Part shown: positions 1 through 7,595 of the stretch, one piece after another | Layout: every line of letters starts with the position of its first letter | Numbering within the stretch: the first letter of the stretch is position 1 | From: JBEKHI01 sp050012355 | Lineage (GTDB): Bacteria > Actinomycetota > Actinomycetes > Streptosporangiales > Streptosporangiaceae | Direction of reading: 5' to 3' | DNA length: 27,601 nt | NCBI GenBank assembly: GCA_050012355.1 | Contig: JBEKHI010000059.1 | Coordinates: 1-27,601 of the forward strand | Notes under the pieces: model-generated | The model's database searches: none | What the model saw: the letters and a program-made list of their open reading frames with translations, nothing else | What the model was told of the DNA's origin: nothing | Translations under genes and position numbers: made by a program

Positions 1-9
1 GGAGGGCAC

Positions 10-273
10 ATGTACCCGTTCCAGCTGCGGCTGCCGCTCGCGCCGTACCGGTTCGTCTGGAAGGACGAACCGGCGGCGGACGCGACCAAGCGCGCGACCG
101 ATTTGTTCACTGAGGAGGACTACCGGCACACGGACGGCACGCACACCGTGATCCGCGAGTACCGCGCCGACGGTTCGTACCACATCCTGTCCGACCGCGG
201 CGAGATCGAGCTAATCGACAACGCCGCCAACCCGTATGCCCCCGACCCGGTCAGCGTCGTCAGGCTCCCGTGA
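10..273 (+). CDS. small hypothetical protein (87 aa)
   Basis: I do not recognise this protein. It is short, charged and soluble, with no signal peptide or membrane segment. It contains a run of beta-strand-like pieces (HTVIREYRADGSYHILSD, then GEIELID) that resembles a small beta-sheet domain. A GGAGGG ribosome binding site lies at positions 1-6, three bases before the ATG, so the start is supported although the upstream context is cut by the window edge. The next gene is convergent (GntR regulator on the minus strand). Codon use is strongly GC at third positions, as in real genes here. No function can be assigned. Confidence 0.6.
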   Translation: MYPFQLRLPLAPYRFVWKDEPAADATKRATDLFTEEDYRHTDGTHTVIREYRADGSYHILSDRGEIELIDNAANPYAPDPVSVVRLP

Positions 274-290
274 TGCCCCGCACCCACCCC

Positions 291-309
291 AGCGATGGGC
301 CATCGACAG
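291..309. repeat. intergenic GATGGG-type motif, copy 1
   Basis: AGCGATGGGCCATCGACAG lies between two convergent genes. Related sequences occur at 7493-7505, 7524-7536, 13954-13973 and 23314-23326, always outside or at the very ends of genes. The core is GATGGGACAT or a close variant, and it can fold on itself (CGATGG/CCATCG). Role unknown; it may be part of a termination or repeat element. Confidence 0.5.
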
Positions 310-376
310 CCTTGTAGAAGGACCTCAATTCGGCGACATATCCCATATGGGGGCTATGCGCCGTCGCAGACAGGGC

Positions 377-439
377 CTTGCGGGTTACCGGGACGGGCTT
401 GCGGGTCACAGGGACGGGCTTGCGGGTCACAGGGAGCGG
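377..439. repeat. 21-bp tandem repeat, three units, over the GntR stop codon
   Basis: Three contiguous 21-bp units (377-397, 398-418, 419-439) share the core CTTGCGGGTCACAGGGACGG. The stop codon of the minus-strand GntR gene (427-429) lies in the third unit. Because 21 is a multiple of three, each unit gives a stop in the gene's own frame: TGA at 427-429, TGA at 406-408 and TAA at 385-387. It looks like a tandem duplication of the gene's last codons. Confidence 0.85.
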
Positions 440-1089
440 TAGGCGCTGCGGGTGCGCTCGGTGTGCTTGCGGGCGACCAGTGCCGCCCGGTCCTCGTCGC
501 TGGCCACGATCGCGTCGATTAGCTCAGCATGCTCGGCCCACGAGCCAGCGCCGCGCGCGGGCGCGACCAGCCGGTAGTACCAGCGCACCCGGCGGGCGAC
601 GATATCCGCCAGGTCCGCGAGCACGGAGTTGCCCGCGATCTCGGCGACCTTCGCGTGGAACGCGTTGTTGGCCGCGACTGCACGGATCACGTCATCACTC
701 CCGGCCGCGGCCTGGCCCTGCTGCCAGATGGCGCGCAGCTTGCCGCCCTTATCCGGGTCGCCGGATCGGGCCGCCAGCCGCGCGGTCTCGCACTCGAGAA
801 GCTCCCGCACATCCAGCAACTCGTTGACCTCTTGGTCGGTGGGAACGTGAACAAAGGCGCCCTGACTGGGGCGCAGATCCACCCAGCCCTCGGCTTCGAG
901 CCGGTGCAGCGCCTCGCGAACCGGCTGCCTGCTAACGGCCAGTTGCCTGGCCAGCTCGGTCTCGACCAGATGCTGTCCGGGGCCCAATTCGGCGTTGACG
1001 ATCAAGTCGACCAGCGTGTCGTACACCGACTGCCGCAACGGTACGGGGCGTGCCAGCGGCCGGATCATCGCAGGCCCCGACCTAGGCAT
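427..1089 (-). CDS. GntR-family transcriptional regulator (FadR/FCD subfamily)
   Basis: A DNA-binding repressor or activator that probably responds to a small organic acid. The N-terminal winged helix covers about residues 18-82, with LVETELARQLAVSRQPVREALHRLE as its recognition part. The C-terminal helical FCD domain (about 88-215) carries the usual ligand/metal positions, including NAFHAKVAEIAGN and the late AEHAELIDAI. The start at 1089 is chosen because a GGAGGG site lies just upstream and the 220-aa product matches the family; the frame stays open to 1161 but that extension looks non-coding. The gene is isolated: its 5' side faces the 3' end of the ABC permease, so the target is not evident. 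Confidence 0.9.
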   Translation of the reverse strand: MPRSGPAMIRPLARPVPLRQSVYDTLVDLIVNAELGPGQHLVETELARQLAVSRQPVREALHRLEAEGWVDLRPSQGAFVHVPTDQEVNELLDVRELLECETARLAARSGDPDKGGKLRAIWQQGQAAAGSDDVIRAVAANNAFHAKVAEIAGNSVLADLADIVARRVRWYYRLVAPARGAGSWAEHAELIDAIVASDEDRAALVARKHTERTRSAYRSL

Positions 1090-1173
1090 CCGCGCACCCT
1101 CCGTTAAACCGGCGAATGCACTGAGTATACGTCGATTGTATGCAAAGTACAGTCCCCTCACACCTAGTTCCTC

Positions 1174-1221
1174 GTCGGTGCTGCACTACCCATCGAAGAG
1201 TGCGGGTAGTGCAGCACCGAC
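1174..1221. terminator. strong stem-loop, 18-bp perfect arms
   Basis: GTCGGTGCTGCACTACCC (1174-1191) is the exact reverse complement of 1204-1221, with a 12-nt loop. It lies 57 nt past the stop of the minus-strand ABC permease and 85 nt upstream of the GntR start. There is no U-run. It most likely ends or stabilises the exporter mRNA. Confidence 0.65.
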
Positions 1222-1277
1222 CAGAAACGGTCGGCTGCCGTGCGGGAGTTGATGCCGCACCAACCAGGAAAGCCGAC

Positions 1278-2845
1278 TTACCCGAGGTCGCGGCGGCGGA
1301 GGGCGGTCAGGCCGACGGCGGAGGTGGCGGCGAAGACTAGGAGCAGCCATAGGAATGGCGCCGCGGAGACGGCGCCGCCGGGAAGGTGCGGGGCGTGGGT
1401 GAACGGCGAGATGTCCAGCACCCAATGGGACAGTGTCAGTGTCTGCCCGAACAGGTCGATGAACGCCACTAGGCCGAGCACGGCCCAGGCCGCGCCCACC
1501 GACACCCGGGGCAACAGCCCGAACAACAGCAGCGCGATCCCGGTGACCGCCAGTACCGAGGGCAGCTCGGCCAGTCCGGCACCCGCCAGCTGGCCAACAT
1601 CGGAACCACCACCGCCGCGCAGTGCGTAGCCGATACCGGTGAAGACGCCCGCGACGACCAGCAGCGCCGCCGAACCAAGCACCGCCATGAGCAACTGGCT
1701 GAGCGCCCAACGCGTTCGGGAGGCCCCGGTCACCAGCACCGGTTCGGCGAGTCCGCCGGTCTCCGCCGAACGCAGTCGCAGCACCACCGAGACCGCGTAC
1801 CCGGCGGCGGCCAAGCCTGCCAGCAGCATCAGCGCGGACAGGTACGCGTCTACGAGCCCGGACTGGCCGCCGAGCTGGGTGAACTCCTTACGCAGGCCCT
1901 TCGACCCGCCGAACAGCGAGCCGATGCCGACCCCGGCCGCGCCGCAGACCCAGAACAGCACTAGGTACCCGAACGCCCACCACGCGAGCCCCGCTCGTTC
2001 CAGTCGCCACGCCAAGCTCGCGCAATCGCGCAGCCACCGCGGCGCGGCCGGCGGTCCCGGCCGGTCGGGGATCAGGCCCGCGCCTTCATCGCGGCCAGCC
2101 GCGAGCCAGTAAGCGACCGCCACGCACCCGACCGCGAGCACCAGCGGAAGGGCAAGCACCCACCAGCGCTCCCCCGCGAACGGCCGCACGAGTCCCACCC
2201 AGCCGAGCGGTGACAGCCACGACAACCAGGAGAGCGAACCGGCGTCGCCGACCGCGCGGAGCATGAACTCGACGCCGAGCACGCCGATCGCGATGCCGCG
2301 CGCCGTCCGTGCGCCGGACGCGAGCTGCGCGGCGATCGCCGCGACCCCGGCGAACACGAGACCGCACGCCGCGATACCCAGCGCCAGCGCGACCGACCCA
2401 GCGGCCGGCAACCCGACCACGGTCAGCACCACCGACAGCAGCACGGCCAGCACCACATTCGCGGTCGCGCCGACCAGCAGCGACGCGGTCAGCGGCGCGC
2501 GTCTGTCCACCGCACACGAGGCGACGAGCTCCATCCGCCCGGCATCCTCGTCGGCCCTGGTGTGCCTGATCACGAGGAACACCGACATGAGAGCGGCGAA
2601 CAGCGCCGCCCAGGCGCCGTACCGCCACGCGCTCAGCGCGCCGATCGAATCGCCGTAGAGCCTGCCGTACAGAAAGCGCAGCGCCGGGTTCCCGCCGGCG
2701 CTGCTGACCAGCGACTGACGTGACGCGGCAGTGGGATACAGCTTCTTCAGGGTGTAGGCGGTCGACGTCACGCCGATGAAGATCACGTACACCCAGGCCG
2801 GGAGCATGATCCGGTCCCTGCGCAGCGCCAGCCGCGCCAGGATCG

Positions 2846-2849
<4 letters not shown>
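1278..2849 (-). CDS. ABC transporter permease, polyketide/antibiotic exporter type
   Basis: Membrane component of an ABC exporter, 523 aa, with about a dozen hydrophobic segments in two similar halves. The opening (LARLALRRDRIMLPAWVY, then YTLKKLYPTAASRQSL) is typical of COG3559-type permeases found beside drug-export ATPases in actinobacteria. The GTG start overlaps the stop of the ATPase gene by 4 bp (GTGA at 2846-2849), so translation is coupled and the two form one operon. The charged tail TALRRRDLG is cytosolic. The substrate is unknown; toxic compounds are likely because a MarR-type regulator is divergent from the operon. Confidence 0.9.
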
Positions 2850-3733
<884 letters not shown>

Positions 3734-3740
3734 GGGCCTC

Positions 3741-3769
3741 AGCCTACACAGATTTCACGAATTTGTGAA
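3741..3769 (-). promoter_or_regulatory. exporter promoter
   Basis: On the minus strand, -35 TTCACA (3764-3769), a 17-bp spacer and -10 TAGGCT (3741-3746) end 7 nt before the ABC ATPase ATG. The -35 matches consensus at five of six positions. Confidence 0.6.
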
Positions 3770-3783
3770 TATCGGAAATCTGT
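3748..3783. promoter_or_regulatory. nested operator palindromes between exporter and MarR-like regulator
   Basis: Two overlapping inverted repeats fill the intergenic region. The inner one, TTCACGAATTTGTGAA (3754-3769), is palindromic except for one base pair. The outer one has 9-bp perfect arms, ACAGATTTC (3748-3756) and GAAATCTGT (3775-3783). The inner site overlaps the exporter -35 box; the outer right arm abuts the regulator's putative -10 (TAGCCT, 3784-3789). Both genes could be controlled by the regulator. Confidence 0.7.
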
Positions 3784-3795
3784 TAGCCTGGGTGC

Positions 3796-4248
3796 GTGTC
3801 GGAGGATGACCCGTTGTTCGGCTACATCGAGCGGTTCACCGCGGTGCTGGTCGCCGCTGGCATGCCGCCGATGGCTTCTCGCGTGTTCGTGGCACTGCTG
3901 GTCTCGGACGACGGGCTGACCGCGGCCGAGTTGTCGCAGTCGCTGAGCATCAGCGCCGCCGCCGTGTCGGGAGCGGTGCGGTACCTGACCCCGCTCGGGA
4001 TGGTGCTGCGTGAGCGGGTACCGGGGTCGCGGCGGGACAAGTACCGAGTGCCCAGCGACGTATGGTCCATCATGCTCCGGACCCGGGATCAGGTCATGAG
4101 CCGGTGGGCGGCGATGCTGGGCGAGGGACGCGACCTGGTGGGCGAGGACACGCCCGCCGGACGGCGGCTGACGATGCACACCGAGTTCTTCGAGTTCGTC
4201 ACCGCCGAACTGGAGGGCGTGCTCGAACGCTGGGAGAAACGTTCCTAG
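3796..4248 (+). CDS. MarR/GbsR-like transcriptional regulator
   Basis: A 150-aa winged-helix regulator. About residues 20-85 hold the DNA-binding domain, with LTAAELSQSLSISAAAVSGAVRYLTPLGMVLRE as helix-turn-helix and the following wing around RRDKYRVPSD. The C-terminal half is helical and probably dimerises. It starts at a GTG only 6 nt after TAGCCT, with no ribosome binding site, so a leaderless mRNA is likely. It is divergent from the ABC exporter and shares a palindromic intergenic region with it, so the natural inference is control of that exporter. Its TAG stop overlaps the stop of the convergent gene in one CTAG (4245-4248). Confidence 0.88.
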   Translation: MSEDDPLFGYIERFTAVLVAAGMPPMASRVFVALLVSDDGLTAAELSQSLSISAAAVSGAVRYLTPLGMVLRERVPGSRRDKYRVPSDVWSIMLRTRDQVMSRWAAMLGEGRDLVGEDTPAGRRLTMHTEFFEFVTAELEGVLERWEKRS

Positions 4249-4640
4249 CGGACGCCGCGCGTACCGTAGATCGCCAGGCCGACGATGAAAGCGATGACGT
4301 CGACGCCGATGAAGAGGGCAAACGGCCAGACGGGGTCCTTGAGCGCGATCGCGACCATGTAGCCGATCAGGCCGACGATGCCCACTGCCTGCGCGGCGAG
4401 CGCCCGTGCCCGCATCCTGAGCAGGGCCTGCCGCTCGTCGACCCGCTGGCCGATCATCGCGCCCGTGTCGCTGTCCCGCCCGCCCCAGATGTAGTAGCCG
4501 ACCGCCAGGATGACCGCCATTGCCTCGGCGGGGATGGCGGCTCCCCAGCCTCGGCCGACGGCCACCGCGGCGGTCAGGCCAGTGCCGAAAATGATCATGA
4601 TCGCCGGCACTACCACGCGACCGTGCTTGGCGCTCTTCAT
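4245..4640 (-). CDS. four-helix membrane protein (DUF2178-like)
   Basis: A 131-aa integral membrane protein with four predicted transmembrane helices at about residues 9-27, 33-50, 82-100 and 104-124. A charged loop between helices 2 and 3 contains the conserved-looking DERQALLRMRARALAAQAVG. Such proteins are often coded directly after a small XRE regulator, as here: its ATG overlaps the regulator's stop by 4 bp (4637-4640), so the two are translationally coupled. The biochemical role is unknown; the pairing suggests a membrane component of a small stress or envelope regulatory unit. The family assignment is tentative. Confidence 0.8.
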   Translation of the reverse strand: MKSAKHGRVVVPAIMIIFGTGLTAAVAVGRGWGAAIPAEAMAVILAVGYYIWGGRDSDTGAMIGQRVDERQALLRMRARALAAQAVGIVGLIGYMVAIALKDPVWPFALFIGVDVIAFIVGLAIYGTRGVR

Positions 4641-4843
4641 GGGCCCACCTCATCCTCCGGGTCAAACATCTTGTCGACCGTCGAGTCGAAGAACCGCGCG
4701 ATCCGGAATGCCAGCGGCAGCGACGGCGAGTAGCGGCCGCTTTCGATGGAGATCACCGTCTGCCTGGATACACCCAGGGCCGCCGCGATCTCGGCCTGGG
4801 AGATTCCCCGCTGGATGCGTTCTTCCCGGACCCGGTTCCGCAC
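4637..4843 (-). CDS. XRE-family HTH regulator (68 aa, YozG/Cro-like)
   Basis: A minimal single-domain helix-turn-helix protein. Residues 3-58 form the five-helix Cro/cI fold, with the recognition segment QAEIAAALGVSRQTVISIESGRYSPSLPLAFRIARFF and the common family ending VDKMFDPED. The GTG start at 4843 lies 6 nt after a putative -10 box (TACCTT, 4850-4855), with -35 TTGACA at 4873-4878, implying leaderless expression. A 13-bp inverted repeat spans this promoter, so autorepression is likely. It is coupled to the four-helix membrane protein downstream. Confidence 0.92.
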   Translation of the reverse strand: MRNRVREERIQRGISQAEIAAALGVSRQTVISIESGRYSPSLPLAFRIARFFDSTVDKMFDPEDEVGP

Positions 4844-4846
4844 GAT

Positions 4847-4889
4847 GTAAAGGTAGCTTTACTATGTTCAAATGTCAAGTTACCTTTAC
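4847..4889 (-). promoter_or_regulatory. XRE promoter with overlapping operator
   Basis: The minus-strand promoter is TTGACA (4873-4878, perfect -35), 17-bp spacer and TACCTT (4850-4855), predicting a start at or next to the GTG at 4843. Inverted-repeat arms GTAAAGGTAGCTT (4847-4859) and AAGTTACCTTTAC (4877-4889) pair at 12 of 13 positions and cover the -10 and the edge of the -35. The AT-rich block stands out from its surroundings. Confidence 0.75.
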
Positions 4890-4963
4890 CTGCCCCCGAG
4901 AGCAGCGCAAACGTCCGTAGAATCTGGCGTCCCAGCGGCAGGTTCCACGGACGTTTCGCCGGA

Positions 4964-5569
4964 TTACCTCGGGCGCAGACCGTCGATGAGGCGGGTGAGC
5001 GTGATGTCCATCTCGTCGCGGATGGCCGCGGGATCGTCGGCCCGGGCAATCGCCAGGCTCGCCTCGGTGAGCATCGCGATCAGCAGCCTGGCCAGCGGGC
5101 GGACCGGGACCGGGTCCATGTCGCCAGCAGTGATCGCTCGGGTTAGCCACTCCTCGAGCAGGCTCCGTCCGTAGCGCTCGACCAGTTCATCCCAGGCCTG
5201 CTCGCCGAGCACGCGCGGGCCGTCGATGAGCACGATTCGCTGGAAATCGCCGCCGACACACACGTCGAGGAACGCGCTGACGCCATCCCTGATCTCGTCG
5301 AGCGCCGAGCCGTCCGACTGCATCTGGTCGTCGGTTAGCCGCCGCGCGACGTCACCCGCCGCGTCCTCCATGACCGCCCGGAACAGGTCGGCTTTGTCGC
5401 GGAAGTGGTGATACAGGGCTCCGCGGGTGACCCGGGCCTCGGCGACGATCTGCTCGGTGCCGGTGCCGTCGTAGCCGTCAGCGGCGAACATCCGGCGCGC
5501 CACGGCGAGCAGCGCGCCCCTGGTGTCGGAGGCGTGATCCGCGCGGCGGCCTTGCGTTTGCGGGGACAT
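4964..5569 (-). CDS. TetR-family transcriptional regulator
   Basis: A 201-aa repressor-type protein. The N-terminal helix-turn-helix (about residues 15-62) reads FAADGYDGTGTEQIVAEARVTRGALYHHFRDKADLF with the canonical ALYHHF recognition helix. The helical ligand-binding domain (about 65-201) resembles the TetR_C class with LLIAMLTEASLAIARADDP. The ATG at 5569 is 54 nt from the divergent hpnH start, and the gap holds a perfect palindrome, so this protein probably controls both itself and hpnH. The ligand cannot be told from sequence. Confidence 0.93.
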   Translation of the reverse strand: MSPQTQGRRADHASDTRGALLAVARRMFAADGYDGTGTEQIVAEARVTRGALYHHFRDKADLFRAVMEDAAGDVARRLTDDQMQSDGSALDEIRDGVSAFLDVCVGGDFQRIVLIDGPRVLGEQAWDELVERYGRSLLEEWLTRAITAGDMDPVPVRPLARLLIAMLTEASLAIARADDPAAIRDEMDITLTRLIDGLRPR

Positions 5570-5583
5570 ACAGCCATCATGTT

Positions 5584-5600
5584 ACATACAGCGTGTATGT
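5584..5600. promoter_or_regulatory. TetR operator candidate between tetR and hpnH
   Basis: ACATACAGCGTGTATGT is a perfect inverted repeat with 7-bp arms and a 3-bp spacer. It lies 14 nt before the TetR ATG and 23 nt before the hpnH ATG. Size and symmetry fit a TetR dimer site. Confidence 0.8.
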
Positions 5601-5623
5601 TCAACTCTTGAGGAGGCCGCCCC

Positions 5624-7213
5624 ATGGCGATGCCGTTTCACCTGACGGTCAAGCTCGGCACGTACCTGATGAAGCAGAAAATTCGCGGTGTGGAGAAGTT
5701 CCCGCTGCTCGTGGAGCTTGAGCCGCTTTTCGCCTGCAACCTCGCGTGCGGGGGCTGCGGCAAGATCCAGCACCCGGCGTCGATGCTCAAGCAGCGGATG
5801 CCAGTTGAGCAGGCACTTGCCGCGGTGGAGGAGTGCGGCGCGCCGATGGTGTCCATCGCCGGCGGCGAGCCGCTGATGCACCCGCAGATCGACGTGATCA
5901 CCACGGAGCTGCTGAAGCGGAAGAAGTTCGTCGTGCTGTGCACGAACGCGCTGCTGCTGACCAAGCACATGCACAAGTTCAAGCCGAACAAGAACTTCGC
6001 GTGGATGGTACACATCGATGGTCTCGGTGAGCGGCACGACGAGGCCGTCTCGAAGAAGGGCGTGTTCGACTTGGCGGTAGACGCGATCCGCGCGGCCAAG
6101 GCAGCCGGGTTCGCGGTGTACACCAACACGACGGTCTTCAACACCGACTCGCCGCAGACGGTGATCGACACCCTCGATTACCTGAACGATGAGCTCAAGG
6201 TCGACCGGATGGAGATCGCCCCCGGTTACGCCTACGAGAAGGCGCCCGACCAGGACAGGTTCCTCGGGGTCGCGCAGACCAGGGAGCTGTTCAGCAAGGC
6301 GTTCGACGGGGGCAGGCGCAAGCACTGGCGGTTCAACCACTCGCAGCTTTACCTGGACTTCCTCGAGGGCAAGCGAGACTTCGCCTGCACTCCGTGGGGA
6401 ATCCCGTCCTACTCGCTGCTCGGCTGGCAGCGGCCTTGCTACCTGCTCGCCGACGGCTACACGGAGACCTGGCAGGAACTGCTGGACACGACCGACTGGG
6501 ACTCCTTCGGCCGGGGCAAGGACCCGCGTTGCGACAACTGCATGGCGCACTGCGGTTACGAGCCCACCGCGGTGCTCGCCACCATGGACTCGCTGCGCGA
6601 GAGCATGCGAGCCCTCGTCACCCACTTATCCCGGGCGACGAGCCCCCAAGCGCGTCATCTCGCGGATCCACAAGGTCGCCGTCAGGCGGGGCGCGGAACG
6701 GAGATAGCTGCGGGCCGCCGCCGAACGGCGGTCCGCGGGCAGTTCGGACAATACGCTCTCCGCCTCCGCCAGCCACCGGCGTCCGGCGGCGGGTGGCATG
6801 AGTCGCGATACCAAGGACAGCCGCCGCCAGTGCCGCAGCGGCACGCCGTCGCCATGCGCCAGGCCGATGGCGTCCGAGCGGCTTGCGTCGCGGCGGCTCG
6901 CGGTGCGGAACTCGTCGCGGGGCCAGGCGAAGACGACAAGGCCGATAATGGCGACCCAGGACAAGCCGAACCACAGCGGCTGCAAGCCGTGGAGATGACC
7001 GCGCCAGAGCGAGGTCCCCAGGCCCCAGATGGCGAAGATGAGCATGGCGCTGAGGCCCGCCCTCTTCCGCCTCGTTGTCTCGCGCGGATCATGAAAGTCC
7101 ATCATGCGGTCCCGCCTTCCCCCGCGAGGCGGCGCAACGCGGTGCCCACCGGACGCCGCGCACCGGCCAGCGCCGAGCTCGCCTGCACCGCGCCGTTCGC
7201 CGTGAACCGGTAG
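5624..7213 (+). CDS. hpnH: HpnH, radical SAM adenosyl-hopene synthase (open frame runs on at 3' end)
   Basis: HpnH joins the 5'-deoxyadenosyl group of SAM to diploptene, the first step in making side-chain-extended hopanoids. The [4Fe-4S] cluster motif CNLACGGC gives C38, C42 and C45. SIAGGEPLMHP follows as the SAM-binding GGE motif, and the C-terminal DUF3463 part ends with CDNCMAHCGYEPTAVLAT (about 303-320). Family members usually stop about 10-20 residues later, near residue 335-345 (about position 6640). Here no in-frame stop occurs until 7213, giving 529 codons. The last ~190 are proline/arginine/glutamine-rich and lie exactly antisense to a PadR-associated gene pair, so I regard that tail as probably not native coding sequence. 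The ATG has a strong GAGGAGG site. Shares an operator region with the divergent TetR gene. Confidence 0.85.
   Translation: MAMPFHLTVKLGTYLMKQKIRGVEKFPLLVELEPLFACNLACGGCGKIQHPASMLKQRMPVEQALAAVEECGAPMVSIAGGEPLMHPQIDVITTELLKRKKFVVLCTNALLLTKHMHKFKPNKNFAWMVHIDGLGERHDEAVSKKGVFDLAVDAIRAAKAAGFAVYTNTTVFNTDSPQTVIDTLDYLNDELKVDRMEIAPGYAYEKAPDQDRFLGVAQTRELFSKAFDGGRRKHWRFNHSQLYLDFLEGKRDFACTPWGIPSYSLLGWQRPCYLLADGYTETWQELLDTTDWDSFGRGKDPRCDNCMAHCGYEPTAVLATMDSLRESMRALVTHLSRATSPQARHLADPQGRRQAGRGTEIAAGRRRTAVRGQFGQYALRLRQPPASGGGWHESRYQGQPPPVPQRHAVAMRQADGVRAACVAAARGAELVAGPGEDDKADNGDPGQAEPQRLQAVEMTAPERGPQAPDGEDEHGAEARPLPPRCLARIMKVHHAVPPSPARRRNAVPTGRRAPASAELACTAPFAVNR
6626..7105 (-). CDS. two-helix membrane protein in PadR operon
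   Basis: A 159-aa protein with two hydrophobic segments near the N-terminus (about residues 18-36, LSAMLIFAIWGLGTSLW, and 43-61, PLWFGLSWVAIIGLVVFAW), then a charged cytosolic part rich in Arg and Ala. The ATG overlaps the PadR stop by 4 bp (7102-7105), so the genes are coupled; PadR regulators are often followed by such a membrane effector. The whole gene is antisense to the open 3' extension of hpnH. GC-rich third positions favour this strand as the coding one. I do not recognise the family; function unknown. Confidence 0.7.
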   Translation of the reverse strand: MMDFHDPRETTRRKRAGLSAMLIFAIWGLGTSLWRGHLHGLQPLWFGLSWVAIIGLVVFAWPRDEFRTASRRDASRSDAIGLAHGDGVPLRHWRRLSLVSRLMPPAAGRRWLAEAESVLSELPADRRSAAARSYLRSAPRLTATLWIREMTRLGARRPG

Positions 7214-7428
7214 TAGCGGCGGGCCGGGCGTTTCTCCGCATGTGGGTCGATGCTCTCCCAGCGGCTCGCCACCCAGCCCTCGTCCTCTAGGCGCAGCAAG
7301 ATCGGATACGCGGTTCCCGGCTGCAAGCCGGTCTCTTCGGACAGCTCTAGTCCGTACATCTCCTTGCCGGGATCGCGCAGCATCGCCTGCAGGACGAGCT
7401 GCACCTGGAGGGTCAGCCGAAGTGCCAT
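7102..7428 (-). CDS. PadR-family transcriptional regulator
   Basis: A 108-aa winged-helix repressor. The PadR domain (about residues 6-78) shows LVLQAMLRDPGKEMYGLELSEETGLQPGTAYPILLRLEDEGWV and the wing RPARRYYRFTANG. The start codon lies 6 nt after a TANNNT element (TAGAGT, 7435-7440), with TTGCGC 18 bp further up and no ribosome binding site, so leaderless expression is plausible. The AT-rich ATATA/TATAT inverted repeat at the start (7427-7431/7439-7443) could be its own operator. Translationally coupled to the downstream membrane protein, its probable target. Confidence 0.9.
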   Translation of the reverse strand: MALRLTLQVQLVLQAMLRDPGKEMYGLELSEETGLQPGTAYPILLRLEDEGWVASRWESIDPHAEKRPARRYYRFTANGAVQASSALAGARRPVGTALRRLAGEGGTA

Positions 7429-7443
7429 ATAAGAACTCTATAT
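7427..7443. promoter_or_regulatory. AT-rich inverted repeat at padR start
   Basis: ATATAAGAACTCTATAT has 5-bp perfect arms around a 7-bp centre. It overlaps the padR start codon and its candidate -10 box, a fitting place for autorepression. Symmetry is short, so confidence is modest. Confidence 0.4.
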
Positions 7444-7492
7444 AGGGTCAGGCGCCGGGCGCAACTCGCGCCGACGGGTCGTGACGCCCCCA

Positions 7493-7536
7493 GCGATGGG
7501 ACATCGATAGCGCTATTCCGCTAGCGATGGGACATC
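7493..7536. repeat. two direct copies of GCGATGGGACATC
   Basis: GCGATGGGACATC occurs at 7493-7505 and 7524-7536, 31 bp apart, between padR and the uronate dehydrogenase gene. A perfect TAGCGCTA palindrome (7508-7515) lies between. These are copies 2 and 3 of the intergenic motif also seen at 291, 13954 and 23314. Confidence 0.65.
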
Positions 7537-7542
7537 CATGGG

Positions 7543-7595
7543 CCGCCGGGGAGTCAGTCCGCTGGGGGTCAGTCCGCCGGGGAGTCAGTCCGCCG
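7543..7595. repeat. 16-bp tandem repeat over the udh-like stop codon
   Basis: Roughly three units of GCCGGGGAGTCAGTCC, one variant (GCTGGGGGTCAGTCC), run head to tail. The unit nearest the gene carries the TGA stop of the uronate dehydrogenase-like gene (7585-7587). The arrangement mirrors the GntR 3' repeat at 377-439. Confidence 0.7.

Noticed and set aside
1090..1161. Upstream extension of the GntR gene (start at 1161)
   Set aside because: The added residues have no family similarity or ribosome binding site, whereas GGAGGG lies directly before 1089.
3739..4665. Long minus-strand open frame opposite the MarR-like gene
   Set aside because: Composition is His/Gly/Arg-rich typical of antisense frames in GC-rich DNA, and it overlaps two well-supported genes.
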